A stretch of DNA of 64,000 nt from NCBI GenBank assembly GCA_003222975.1, contig QHXN01000015.1, positions 1 through 64,000 on the forward strand. The letters are read 5' to 3'. The position numbers and the translations under genes are program-made. The notes under the pieces are model-generated. The model worked only from the letters and a program-made list of their open reading frames with translations, had not been told where the DNA came from and ran no database searches. The DNA is from Acidobacteriota bacterium. GTDB taxonomy: Bacteria; Acidobacteriota; Blastocatellia; Pyrinomonadales; Pyrinomonadaceae. Of the stretch, positions 7,232 through 16,404 are shown one piece after another; the first letter of the stretch is position 1, and every line of letters begins with the position of its first letter.

Positions 7232-9847
7232 ATGAAAATCACCAGACGCTCTTTAGCCCTAACGTACCTGACACTCTTCTCCCTGCTGCTCTCGCTCTGC
7301 GGGTTCTCGACGGCGGGCGCACAGTCGCGCGCCGTCGAGAAAGACCCGGCGCGCTTCGTGGCGCTGGCCGCTTACGCGCAGGACTTAAACGAGATGGCGC
7401 GGCGCGACGCACCCGCCGCCGAAGACTACGGCAGGGGCGTCCGGGGCGTGCTCCGCGTACTGGCGCGCCGCGACGGCAGGAACAACCCTCTGCTCGTGAC
7501 GGACGACGCCGCGGGCGGCAGGGCCGTCGTCGAAGGTCTGGCGCGTCGCATCGCGGGCGGAGAAGTGCCCGCACACTTGCGCGGCAAGAGAATCTTCGCG
7601 CTCGACGCGGGCCGCCTGCTCGCGGACGCGGGAGGCGGCGAGGAGTTCGGCCAGAAGTTCGCGGCGGTGTTGCGCGATGTGAAGAGCGCCGACGGGCGCG
7701 TCGTCCTCTTTTTGGAAAACATTGACGGCCTGCTCGCCGCGCGCGACGAGCGGCAGGCGCGGGCCGCGCTCGACCTGCTCGCCGTCGAGGTCTCGCGCGG
7801 CGCGGTGCGACTGATCGGCGCGGTCTCGCCGGCGGCCTTCGAGCTGAAGCTGGCGCAGAACGAAGCGCTCAAGTCGCGCCTCCAGGAAATCTACCTCGAC
7901 AGGCCGGAGCAGTCCGCGCAGGCCGAAGACGAGGACAAGGCGGAGTCGTCCGACGAAGCAGACTCGTCCGACAAAGAGCAGTCAGGGGCGGCCCCTTTCG
8001 TCGGCGACAAAATCGCGCCCGACCTGCGCGAGGCTGTTAGCGGCGCGGGCACGTCTCGCGTCTCGCTCATCCTTCAGGGCGACGACTTGAAGAACCCTTC
8101 GGTGCGTGACTACCTGAAGGCGAGCGGCGCGCGCTTCGGCGGGAGCTTCGACGCCCTCGGCGCGCAGGCGGTCGAGTTGCCCCTGTCCGCGGTCGCGGGC
8201 CTGGCCGAGCGGCAGGGCGTCTTGCACCTCTCGCTCGACCGCGCGATGAGCGCCCTCGACGACGGCCACGTCGCGACGACGACCGGCGCGGACGAAGTTG
8301 CAAGCGATATAACTGTCTCGGTGCAGAGCGGCTCGCTGGCCGTTCAGAAGCTTGACGGCAGCGGCGTCGGCATCGCCATCCTCGACTCCGGCATCTACGC
8401 CGCGCACAGGGCGTTCCTGGGGCGCGACGGAAAATCGCGCGTCATCTACAGCCAGGACTTCACCGGCGAAGGCCGCACGGACGACCCCTACGGCCACGGC
8501 ACACACGTCGCGGGCCTCGCCGCGGGAAACGGCCAGATCGCTGGCGGCGTCTATCGCGGGATAGCGCCCAACGCCAACATCATCAACCTGCGCGTCCTGG
8601 ACTCGAAGGGCACGGGCACGGTCTCCGGCCTCCTGAAGGCGCTCAACTGGGTGCTCGCCAACCGCACGGCTTACAACATCCGCGTCGTCAACCTGAGCCT
8701 CGGCATGCCAGCCGTCGAGTCGTACCGCAACGACCCCGTGTGCCGCGCCGTCCGCGCGCTGGCGGACGCCGGAGTCGTCGTCGTGGTCGCCGCCGGCAAC
8801 GACGGCAAGGACGCGAACGGCAGGAAAATCTACGGGCAGATTCACTCGCCCGGCGACGAGCCTTCGGCCCTCACGGTCGGCGCTTCTAACACCTTCGGCA
8901 CCGACACGCGGGCCGACGACACGGTGGCGACCTACAGCTCTCGCGGGCCGACGCGCGGCTACTGGACTGACCTGCTCGGCGTTAGGCATTACGACAACCT
9001 CGTCAAGCCCGACCTCGTCGCCCCCGGCAACAAGCTGGTCAGCGCCGAGTCGGCGAGCAACCTGCTCGTGAAAAAGAATCCGTCGCTCGACGACAAGGTC
9101 AGCCCCTCGCCCGATTCCGACATGATGACGCTGAGCGGCACCTCGATGTCGGCGCCGATAGTCGCGGGCACGGCGGCGCTCATGCTTCAGGCCAATTCGC
9201 AGCTCACGCCGAATCTCGTTAAGGCGCTGTTGATGTACACGTCGCAGCAACTCCGCGGCTTCAACGCCTTCGAGCAGGGCGCGGGTCAGCTCAACGTCGC
9301 GGGCGCGGTCGTCCTCGCCCAGCTTGTCCAGCTCAAGAAGAACGGCAAGACGCACGTCGGCGCGTCCCTCTTCGCGCGGACGCCGCAGCCCTACACCACC
9401 ATCGCTGGCTACACCTTCCCCTGGTCGCGCGGCATCCTCGTGGGCCAGACCTACGCCACCGGCCCCGGCCTCCTCCTCTACCAGAACGCCTACGGCCTCG
9501 GCGTGCTCCTCGGCGACGGCATCACAATCTCCGAGGGCGTGCTGGTGGCCGACCGCACCACCTGGTCGAGCGGCGTGCTCCTGGGCGACAACATCCTGAC
9601 GAGCAACGGCACGACGATGGGCGACGGAACGCCCGTGTGCGGCACGGGCGTGCTCCTGGGCGACGGCGTGCTGCTCGGAGACGGGGTCGTCATAGGCGAC
9701 GGGGTCGTCATAGGCGACGGCGTCCTCCTGGGCGACGGCGTGCTGCTCGGAGACAGTACGCGCGCGCTGCTGGCGTTGACGGGCGGCGACCCGACGGCCT
9801 CGATGGCCGTGGTCAAGGACAACGGGGTGGTCAACCTCAATTATTAA
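7232..9847 (+). CDS. Secreted subtilase (S8) with degenerate ClpB-like AAA+ domain
   Basis: An 871-aa exported protein. The ATG at 7232 gives a clean signal peptide (residues 1-31, ending TAGAQS); an upstream in-frame ATG would bury it. Residues about 45-215 align by eye with the first AAA+ domain of ClpB (NNPLLV, EGLARRIAGGEVP, LRGKRIFALD, VVLFLENID), but the Walker A site is lost (DDAAGGRAVV instead of EPGVGKTAIV). The S8 catalytic domain follows with D385 (AILDSG), H422 (GHGTHVAG) and S638 (GTSMSAPIVAG). The C-terminus (about 740-860) is rich in GDGVLL-type hexapeptide repeats, perhaps a beta-helix. Role unknown; the first domain cannot bind ATP in the usual way and may be a pro-domain or scaffold. 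Confidence 0.88.
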   Translation: MKITRRSLALTYLTLFSLLLSLCGFSTAGAQSRAVEKDPARFVALAAYAQDLNEMARRDAPAAEDYGRGVRGVLRVLARRDGRNNPLLVTDDAAGGRAVVEGLARRIAGGEVPAHLRGKRIFALDAGRLLADAGGGEEFGQKFAAVLRDVKSADGRVVLFLENIDGLLAARDERQARAALDLLAVEVSRGAVRLIGAVSPAAFELKLAQNEALKSRLQEIYLDRPEQSAQAEDEDKAESSDEADSSDKEQSGAAPFVGDKIAPDLREAVSGAGTSRVSLILQGDDLKNPSVRDYLKASGARFGGSFDALGAQAVELPLSAVAGLAERQGVLHLSLDRAMSALDDGHVATTTGADEVASDITVSVQSGSLAVQKLDGSGVGIAILDSGIYAAHRAFLGRDGKSRVIYSQDFTGEGRTDDPYGHGTHVAGLAAGNGQIAGGVYRGIAPNANIINLRVLDSKGTGTVSGLLKALNWVLANRTAYNIRVVNLSLGMPAVESYRNDPVCRAVRALADAGVVVVVAAGNDGKDANGRKIYGQIHSPGDEPSALTVGASNTFGTDTRADDTVATYSSRGPTRGYWTDLLGVRHYDNLVKPDLVAPGNKLVSAESASNLLVKKNPSLDDKVSPSPDSDMMTLSGTSMSAPIVAGTAALMLQANSQLTPNLVKALLMYTSQQLRGFNAFEQGAGQLNVAGAVVLAQLVQLKKNGKTHVGASLFARTPQPYTTIAGYTFPWSRGILVGQTYATGPGLLLYQNAYGLGVLLGDGITISEGVLVADRTTWSSGVLLGDNILTSNGTTMGDGTPVCGTGVLLGDGVLLGDGVVIGDGVVIGDGVLLGDGVLLGDSTRALLALTGGDPTASMAVVKDNGVVNLNY
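9646..9756 (+). repeat. Tandem hexapeptide-coding repeat in subtilase
   Basis: An 18-base unit encoding GDGVLL, GDGVVI or close variants is repeated head to tail about six times near the 3' end of the subtilase gene, with looser copies upstream from about 9490. The hexad pattern resembles left-handed beta-helix repeats. Near-identical neighbouring units suggest recent slippage-type expansion. Confidence 0.8.
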
Positions 9848-9927
9848 AGCTCCGGTGTCTTGCGGCGCGCGCGCCGCCACGCCGTTCGCGGGCAGGCGGC
9901 GGCGGGGTGAAACGAAGGGAGAGAATC

Positions 9928-10833
9928 GTGTCGGTAGCAAAACTCATGGACGGCGTGATGACGCAGACTCAGTTCCTCCCGGAGGCGGAGGGCGGCGTCA
10001 CGACCTACGCGCTCGGCGAGGGCGAGCGCGAGGAGGTTCTGGCCTTCCTCGCCGAGCGGCCCATGCACACGGTCTGCATGGCGGGACTCATCCGCGACAA
10101 CGGCGTCGAGAGCGCGCACAACCGCGGCACCTTCTACGGCTGCCGCAACACGTCGGGCCGCCTCGAAGGCGTCGCCCTCGTCGGGCACGCCACGCTTCTG
10201 GACGCGCGCACGCGCCGCGCCTACCGCGAGTTCGCCCTCGCCGCGCAAGTCTCGACGCGCACGCACGTGATCATGGGCGAATCGGACGCGGTCGAGGAGT
10301 TCAGGGGCCACTACGCCGACGCGGGCCAGCGCATGCGCCGCGCCTGTCGCGAGCTTCTCTTCGAGCTGAGGAGGCCAATCGAGGACGTTTGCGAGATCGC
10401 CGGGATGAGGCCCGCCACGCCCGCCGACTTAGACCTCGTCGCCCCCGTGCACGCGGGACTCGCCGAGGCCGAGAGCGGCGTCAACCCGCTCGACGTTGAC
10501 CCGGAGGGCTTCCGCGCGCGCTGCCTGCGCCGCATCGAGCAGGGGCGCGTGTGGGTGGTCGTCTCCGAAGACGGTCGCCTGCTCTTCAAGGCCGACGTTC
10601 AGGCCGAGACGCCGGAAGTGATCTACCTCGAAGGCGTGTACGTCCACCCGGCGGAGCGCGGCTCGGACACGGGCCGCCGCTGCCTCAAGCAGCTCAGCCG
10701 CGAGTTGCTCCTTCGCGTGCGCCGCGTCTGCCTCCTCGTCAACGAAGAGAACGAGCGCGCGCACTCCTTCTACCGCATGTGCGGCTTCAGGCTGCGCGGC
10801 GTTTACGACACGATCTTCCTGCGCCTCGACTGA
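9928..10833 (+). CDS. GNAT-family N-acetyltransferase
   Basis: A 302-aa protein. The C-terminal half (about 150-300) has the GNAT pattern: IYLEGVYVHPAERGSDTGRRCL is the acetyl-CoA loop region, and VCLLVNEENERAHSFYRMCGF is the conserved end of the fold. The N-terminal half looks like a second, diverged GNAT-type or accessory domain. Substrate unknown. I chose the GTG at 9928 because AAGGGAG lies seven bases upstream; an ATG at 9946 is an alternative. The gene follows the subtilase by 80 bases on the same strand. Confidence 0.8.
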   Translation: MSVAKLMDGVMTQTQFLPEAEGGVTTYALGEGEREEVLAFLAERPMHTVCMAGLIRDNGVESAHNRGTFYGCRNTSGRLEGVALVGHATLLDARTRRAYREFALAAQVSTRTHVIMGESDAVEEFRGHYADAGQRMRRACRELLFELRRPIEDVCEIAGMRPATPADLDLVAPVHAGLAEAESGVNPLDVDPEGFRARCLRRIEQGRVWVVVSEDGRLLFKADVQAETPEVIYLEGVYVHPAERGSDTGRRCLKQLSRELLLRVRRVCLLVNEENERAHSFYRMCGFRLRGVYDTIFLRLD

Positions 10834-10874
10834 GCGATGAATTGTTCGACGTGAATGTGAGGTTTAAAACGCTC

Positions 10875-11218
10875 TCAGGGTTTGAGACCTGCGAGCAGTA
10901 ATTTAATCACAGCGTCCACGACCTGCTTTAAAGCGCTGTCCTTCAACACTCCGACCTGCCTGACCATCAAATTCTGATTCGCCGTGAAGAGCTTTCCCGG
11001 ACGGGCATAACTCACGACCTTGAGCGAGCCTGATGCGAAACTACTGCCGTCGAGTTCAATCGCCTGCGGGTCGGAGTAAGGCTTGCTGGTGATCTGACAC
11101 AGAATCCAATCGCCTTTCCGGCATCGGCCAGCGCCACTGCCGGGCGCACTTTTGATCGGGATAAGTCGGAGAAGGGAAAGGGTACGAGAACTATGGAACC
11201 TGCTGAAGGTGTGACCAC
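10875..11218 (-). pseudogene. PemK/MazF-family toxin, frameshifted
   Basis: The first frame (GTG at 11218) encodes SAGSIVLVPFPFSDLSR and SKVRPAVALADAGK, the start of a PemK/MazF endoribonuclease. The rest (GDWILCQITSKPYSDPQ to the end) continues in another frame from about 11130. One missing G after AAAGG would restore a single frame of about 114 aa. This is either an inactivating one-base deletion or a sequencing error. The toxin start lies inside the last codons of the upstream antitoxin gene, the usual coupled arrangement. If intact, it would cleave mRNA when the antitoxin is degraded. Confidence 0.75.
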
Positions 11219-11412
11219 GCCTCATCCTCCTCAGGTCTGTTCCAATCTTCTGCAAGAGCCTGTTCACTCAACAAAGCCGTCTCAGAAACCTCAGACACAG
11301 GCTCTTCATCCAAGATGGTCACAAGAGCGCGCCGCGCTTCCGGCAGATTAACGGACTCTAGCAAATGAACCTTGCCGTTCTCATCTATGACTGCTTCGAT
11401 AGTCTGAATCAT
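11191..11412 (-). CDS. Antitoxin of PemK/MazF-type system
   Basis: A 73-aa protein. The N-terminal part (MIQTIEAVIDENGKVHLLE) has the small beta-rich DNA-binding look of MazE/DUF2281/AF2212-like antitoxins. The acidic tail (LAEDWNRPEEDEAWSHL) is typical of the toxin-binding end of such antitoxins. I chose the ATG at 11412; a longer frame starts 18 bases upstream. Its 3' end overlaps the toxin start by 28 bases. Because the toxin is frameshifted, the antitoxin may be a relic still under co-regulation. Confidence 0.7.
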   Translation of the reverse strand: MIQTIEAVIDENGKVHLLESVNLPEARRALVTILDEEPVSEVSETALLSEQALAEDWNRPEEDEAWSHLQQVP

Positions 11413-11528
11413 ACTGCTTCCTCCGGCCACATTGTGGGGACAATTTGCATCAGGAGCAAGTGTTGGACGCTTGACGCTGCAAGCCTATATCCGGCGCTTT
11501 AAGGCAAAAACACTCTTCCGTATTCATT

Positions 11529-12443
11529 TTATGAAGCGGCGGCCTCTTCGGCGGTGATGATGCGAAGGCGCGGCGAGTCTTGAAGGACGCGCGTGCCGGG
11601 CGGGACGGAGTGCGTGAGCCAGACGTTGCCGCCGATGACCGAGCCGCGACCGATCACAGTGTCGCCGCCGAGGATGGTCGCGCCCGCGTAGATGATCACG
11701 TCGTCCTCGATGGTCGGGTGGCGCTTGGTGTGGCGGATGAGCTGGCCCGCGGCGTCCTTGTCGAAGGAGAACGCGCCGATGGTGACGCCCTGGTAGAGCT
11801 TGACGCCCGCGCCGATGATGGCCGTGCCGCCGACGACGACGCCCGTGCCGTGGTCTATGAAGAAGCTCGAACCGATCTCCGTGCCCGGATGAATGTCAAT
11901 GCCGGTGCGGTGGTGCGCGTGCTCGGTCATGATGCGCGGGATGAGCGGGACGCCCAACGCGTGCAGCTCGTGCGCGAGGCGGTAGGTCATGATGGCGTGG
12001 AGGCCGGGGTAGCTGAAGATGATCTCGTCGTAGCAGACCGCCGCCGGGTCGCCCTCGTAAGCCGCCTTCACGTCCGACGCGAGCATCTCGCGCACGTGGG
12101 GCAGGCGCGCGATGAACTCTTCGGCGCACTCGGTCGCCTGCCGCTCGGTGACAGGGCAGGCGTCGTCGAGGCGCTGGCCGTGGTTGATGGCGCGGCTGAT
12201 CTGCTCGGTCAACGTCTCGTAGAGCCAGGCGGCCTGCGACTCCACGCGCAGGCGGAGGCTTGCGCCCGTCAACCCCTGCGCGCCGGTGTAGCCGGGGAAG
12301 AGGAGTTCCTGAAGCGCGTCGAGCACGCGCACGGCCTCGGCGCGCGAAGGCAGGGGCCTGCGGTCGAGGTGATGAATCTTCACGCCCTCGCGCGTGTACG
12401 ACTCGACGAGCGCGTCGGCTGCGCGGCTGACTTTGTCGTTCAT
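11529..12443 (-). CDS. cysE: Serine O-acetyltransferase
   Basis: A 304-aa enzyme that acetylates L-serine to O-acetylserine, the acceptor for sulfide in cysteine synthesis. The N-terminal helical domain (about 1-165) precedes the left-handed beta-helix formed by hexapeptide repeats (about 185-290). Diagnostic segments include HAHHRTGIDIHPGTEIG (catalytic His region), IDHGTGVVVGGTAIIG and LGGDTVIGRGSVIGGNVW. The length and the long N-terminal domain match the EpsC/SAT type. It sits alone, with hairpin repeat D directly upstream of its start. Confidence 0.9.
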   Translation of the reverse strand: MNDKVSRAADALVESYTREGVKIHHLDRRPLPSRAEAVRVLDALQELLFPGYTGAQGLTGASLRLRVESQAAWLYETLTEQISRAINHGQRLDDACPVTERQATECAEEFIARLPHVREMLASDVKAAYEGDPAAVCYDEIIFSYPGLHAIMTYRLAHELHALGVPLIPRIMTEHAHHRTGIDIHPGTEIGSSFFIDHGTGVVVGGTAIIGAGVKLYQGVTIGAFSFDKDAAGQLIRHTKRHPTIEDDVIIYAGATILGGDTVIGRGSVIGGNVWLTHSVPPGTRVLQDSPRLRIITAEEAAAS

Positions 12444-12448
12444 AGGAA

Positions 12449-12562
12449 GCTGTTAGCTGTTGGCTGTTAGCTATTAGCTATTTCCCGTAAACGGCGAGCA
12501 TTTAAAAAACAAACACGCGCGCCGCGAAAGAAGAAAAGCTAACAGCTAACGGCTAACAGCTA
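12449..12562. repeat. Heptamer hairpin repeat D (word AGCTGTT)
   Basis: The left arm (12449-12480) is AGCTGTT-type 7-mers in tandem and the right arm (12538-12562) is their inverted counterpart, separated by an unusually long loop of about 57 bases. On the minus strand it follows the stop codon of the 12567-12824 gene after about four bases and then lies upstream of serine acetyltransferase, in its leader or promoter region. Confidence 0.85.
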
Positions 12563-12566
12563 GACG

Positions 12567-12824
12567 CTATTCAATTTCAATCCCGCGCTCCTGCGCGATG
12601 CCGCGGGCCTTGATGATAATGTCGTCGTCCGGTTGTTCCGCGCCCTGCATCCACGCCCGAACTTCTTCGGCGGGGCGGCCCAAGGCGACGGCCAGCTTCT
12701 CGTCGTCCGACTCGAATCCGTTGTCGCGCAGCCGCCGCAGGAGCGCGAGGCCGGCGGCGGCGTCCGTGCCGCGGTCGTCGAGCGCGCTCGCGTCCCTCTC
12801 AATCTCGTTCTTCGCTTCAGCCAT
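12567..12824 (-). CDS. Small hypothetical protein, possible helix-turn-helix
   Basis: An 85-aa acidic protein. The middle part (LALLRRLRDNGFESDDEKLAVALGRPAEEVRAWM) looks like a short helix-turn-helix or carbohydrate-style regulator fold, but the match is weak. Its start overlaps the last eight bases of the heavy-metal-binding protein gene, so they form a translationally coupled pair. No family recognised. Confidence 0.6.
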   Translation of the reverse strand: MAEAKNEIERDASALDDRGTDAAAGLALLRRLRDNGFESDDEKLAVALGRPAEEVRAWMQGAEQPDDDIIIKARGIAQERGIEIE

Positions 12825-13053
12825 TGGTCGCCCCCTTTTGTTGATCGCCCACGGTCGCCTGATAACCTATGTCCTGAATCTTCTTGATGAGCGTCGTCTG
12901 CTGCACAGTGTTCTCGTCGAAGCTGACGACCGCCGTCTTGCCGCCGAACGTCACGTCGGCGCTGTTGACCCCGGCGGTCTCTTCGAGAGTCTCCTTGATG
13001 AGCGCGGCGCACGACTCGCAGTGCATGCCGTCAATGTGAAACTCGGCCTTCAT
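12817..13053 (-). CDS. Heavy-metal-associated (CopZ-like) protein
   Basis: A 78-aa single HMA domain. The metal-binding motif GMHCESC near residue 9 and the beta-alpha-beta-beta-alpha-beta length match copper chaperones of the CopZ type or mercury-binding MerP-like proteins. I chose the ATG at 13053, preceded by a strong GGGGGAGGTTGGAG ribosome site; a longer frame reaching 13173 is not needed. No metal ATPase is nearby, so the partner is not visible here. Confidence 0.85.
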   Translation of the reverse strand: MKAEFHIDGMHCESCAALIKETLEETAGVNSADVTFGGKTAVVSFDENTVQQTTLIKKIQDIGYQATVGDQQKGATNG

Positions 13054-13214
13054 CTCCAACCTCCCCCTGAAAGCGCCTCGGCGTCTGCCGGCCCGAAATA
13101 AAGGCGGCCCGGCGGAAACTCCGGCGCGGACTGGAATTTTGCCTTGCTCTCGTTGCCGCGTATTATAACCCACGCCGCGCGCGCGAGGCCACGCGCACGC
13201 GCGAGGACAAAGGG

Positions 13215-14099
13215 ATGAGCGAGCGAACGACTACACGGACGATTGCCGACGCGCTGCGCGAGGCCGCGACCCGCTTGCGCGTCGCGGACGTGGCCGAGGC
13301 GCGGCGCGACGCTGGCTTACTCCTCTCGCACGCCGCCGGGCGCGAACGCACTTTCATCATCACGCACGCCGACGAAGAGTTGACGCCGGCCCAACTCTCG
13401 GCGTTGCGCGCCGCGGTCGCGCGCCGCGCCGCGGGCGAGCCTTTGCAGTACATCACGGGGCGGCAGGAGTTCTACGGACTCGACTTCGAGGTCACGCCCG
13501 AAGTCTTAATCCCGCGCCCCGAAACCGAACTGCTCGTCGAGACGGCGCTCGGACTTTTGAAGGAGAAGGGGTCGCCACTCGTCTGCGACGTGGGCACAGG
13601 CTCCGGCTGCATCGCCGTCGCGCTGCTCCACGCGCGCAGAGACGCGCGTGCGCTTGCGCTCGACATCTCGCCGGAAGCTCTGCGCGTCGCCGCGCGCAAC
13701 GCCGCGCGCCACGGCGTCCGCGAACGGATGCTCGCGCTCGTCTCCGACTGTTTCGACGCGCTCCGCGCCGACGAGTATGCAGACCTGCGCTTCGACCTCG
13801 TCGCCTCGAACCCGCCATACGTCCCCGAAGGCGACCTCGCGGGGCTACAGCGCGAGGTGCGCGAGCACGAGCCGCGCGTCGCCCTGACGCCCGGCGGCGA
13901 CGGCCTCTCGGTCATCCGCCGCCTCTTGACGGAAGCGCCGCGGTTTCTCAAAACGGGCGGCCACCTCCTCCTGGAGATCGGCTTCAACCAGCACGAAGCC
14001 GTCCACGCAATGATTGACCCGCGCGTCTGGACTCTGCTCGACATCCACAAAGACCTGCAAGGCATCCCGCGCACCGTCGCCCTTCGACTGGCGGAGTAG
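13215..14099 (+). CDS. prmC: Peptide-release-factor glutamine methyltransferase
   Basis: A 294-aa S-adenosylmethionine-dependent enzyme that methylates the GGQ glutamine of release factors RF1 and RF2. The N-terminal helical domain (about 1-85) is followed by a Rossmann methyltransferase core with VCDVGTGSGCIAVAL (SAM-binding motif I) and the diagnostic NPPYVPEGDL substrate-binding motif. Family length is typical. It starts at ATG 13215 with AAGGG upstream and is followed by hairpin repeat E and murA on the same strand. Confidence 0.92.
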   Translation: MSERTTTRTIADALREAATRLRVADVAEARRDAGLLLSHAAGRERTFIITHADEELTPAQLSALRAAVARRAAGEPLQYITGRQEFYGLDFEVTPEVLIPRPETELLVETALGLLKEKGSPLVCDVGTGSGCIAVALLHARRDARALALDISPEALRVAARNAARHGVRERMLALVSDCFDALRADEYADLRFDLVASNPPYVPEGDLAGLQREVREHEPRVALTPGGDGLSVIRRLLTEAPRFLKTGGHLLLEIGFNQHEAVHAMIDPRVWTLLDIHKDLQGIPRTVALRLAE

Positions 14100-14138
14100 C
14101 CCGCCTCTCGCGCGTCGTGCTAGAATCCGCCAAAATCC

Positions 14139-14222
14139 CAGATGTCAGATGCTAGATGTCAGATGTTAGTAAAGAGGGCGCGGCCCGCATCTGACATCCA
14201 TCATCTGACATCCAGCATCTGC
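14139..14222. repeat. Heptamer hairpin repeat E (word AGATGTC)
   Basis: Left arm 14139-14169 and right arm 14187-14222 are imperfect inverted repeats made of AGATGTC/AGATGCT/GGATGTC-type 7-mers, the same words as the element at 4656-4732. It ends six bases before the murA start codon, so it occupies the place where a ribosome site and leader would be. Confidence 0.85.
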
Positions 14223-14227
14223 TTTTT

Positions 14228-15540
<1,313 letters not shown>

Positions 15541-15544
<4 letters not shown>

Positions 15545-15882
15545 GGGGCGAAACGGGCATCGAAGTCAGACGCGCGCCGGGCGGGTTGAAGAGGGAAGAG
15601 CTGAAGAGACATCTTCTCGCGCTCGTCCTCGCAGCCGTGCTCGTGTGGTACACGGTCGTCATCCCGTCGGGCGCGAGCGCGGCGGAGTTCCGCTCGCTCG
15701 CGCCCGACGACGAAGGGCGCGACGGCGAGGTGCGCGGTCGCGATGCCGTCGCGTCGGCTGCGAAGCGCGCGTACTGGATTGCCGCGGCGAACGAGGGATT
15801 CGCGTTCGGGCCGATGGCCGAAGTGTCTGCGGGTGAGTCGGTCGAAGACCTCGACTGGCCCGAATACATCAATCTCGATTGA
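15541..15882 (+). CDS. Small hypothetical membrane-anchored protein
   Basis: A 113-aa protein whose start overlaps the murA stop codon (ATGA), so it is probably co-translated. One hydrophobic segment (about 25-42, LLALVLAAVLVWYTVVI) is preceded by basic residues, fitting a signal anchor with the C-terminal acidic part outside. No family recognised. The coupling to murA could mean an envelope role, but that is only context. Confidence 0.65.
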
Positions 15883-15963
15883 CCGTTATATGTTTTGACT
15901 GGCGGCGGTCGGACGGCTGGCCTGAGTTAGCCTTCGGCGTCCGCCGCCCCGTGGCGTGACTTT

Positions 15964-16317
15964 ATGGCGACACAGGAAAACTGCATCTTCTGCAAGATCG
16001 TCGCGGGCGAGATTCCCGCGACGAAAGTTTACGAGGACGAGCAGGCCGTGGCCTTCCGCGACATCAACCCGCAGGCCCCGACGCACGCGCTCGTCATCCC
16101 GCGCACGCACGTCGCCTCGCTCGACGACGCGGGCGAATCGGACGAGGCCCTGCTCGGACACCTCCTGCGCGTGGCCGCGCGGGTAGCAGCCGACGAGGGG
16201 CAGGCCGAAACGGGCTACCGCACGGTCATCAACACCGGCGCGGGCGCGGGACAATCCGTCTTCCACATACACGTCCACGTCCTCGGCGGTCGCCGCCTCG
16301 CTTGGCCGCCGGGCTGA
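15964..16317 (+). CDS. HIT-family (HinT-like) nucleotide hydrolase
   Basis: A 117-aa protein of the histidine triad superfamily. It starts with CIFCKIVAGEIPATKVYED, typical of HinT, and ends with the triad HIHVHVLGGR. Family members hydrolyse purine nucleoside phosphoramidates. Complete and of usual length. It ends 10 bases before hairpin repeat F, which separates it from the convergent transporter gene. Confidence 0.93.
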   Translation: MATQENCIFCKIVAGEIPATKVYEDEQAVAFRDINPQAPTHALVIPRTHVASLDDAGESDEALLGHLLRVAARVAADEGQAETGYRTVINTGAGAGQSVFHIHVHVLGGRRLAWPPG

Positions 16318-16326
16318 TTGAGAATT

Positions 16327-16386
16327 GCGGATTTCGGATTGCGGATTGGAAGACGGCTTGCCTTTAATCCGCAATCCGAAATCCGC
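16327..16386. repeat. Heptamer hairpin repeat F (word GCGGATT)
   Basis: A perfect 21-base inverted repeat, 16327-16347 with 16366-16386, loop 18 bases. Each arm is three 7-mers GCGGATT, TCGGATT, GCGGATT. It lies between two convergent genes and could terminate both, although no T-run follows. Confidence 0.9.
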
Positions 16387-16404
16387 CGCTCCGCAATCGA
16401 GCGG

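Noticed and set aside
7982-9940. 652-codon open frame antisense to the subtilase gene
   Set aside because: It mirrors the high-GC codon structure of the plus-strand gene, is full of Arg/Ala/His, and lacks any recognisable domain; the plus strand has a signal peptide and a full catalytic triad.
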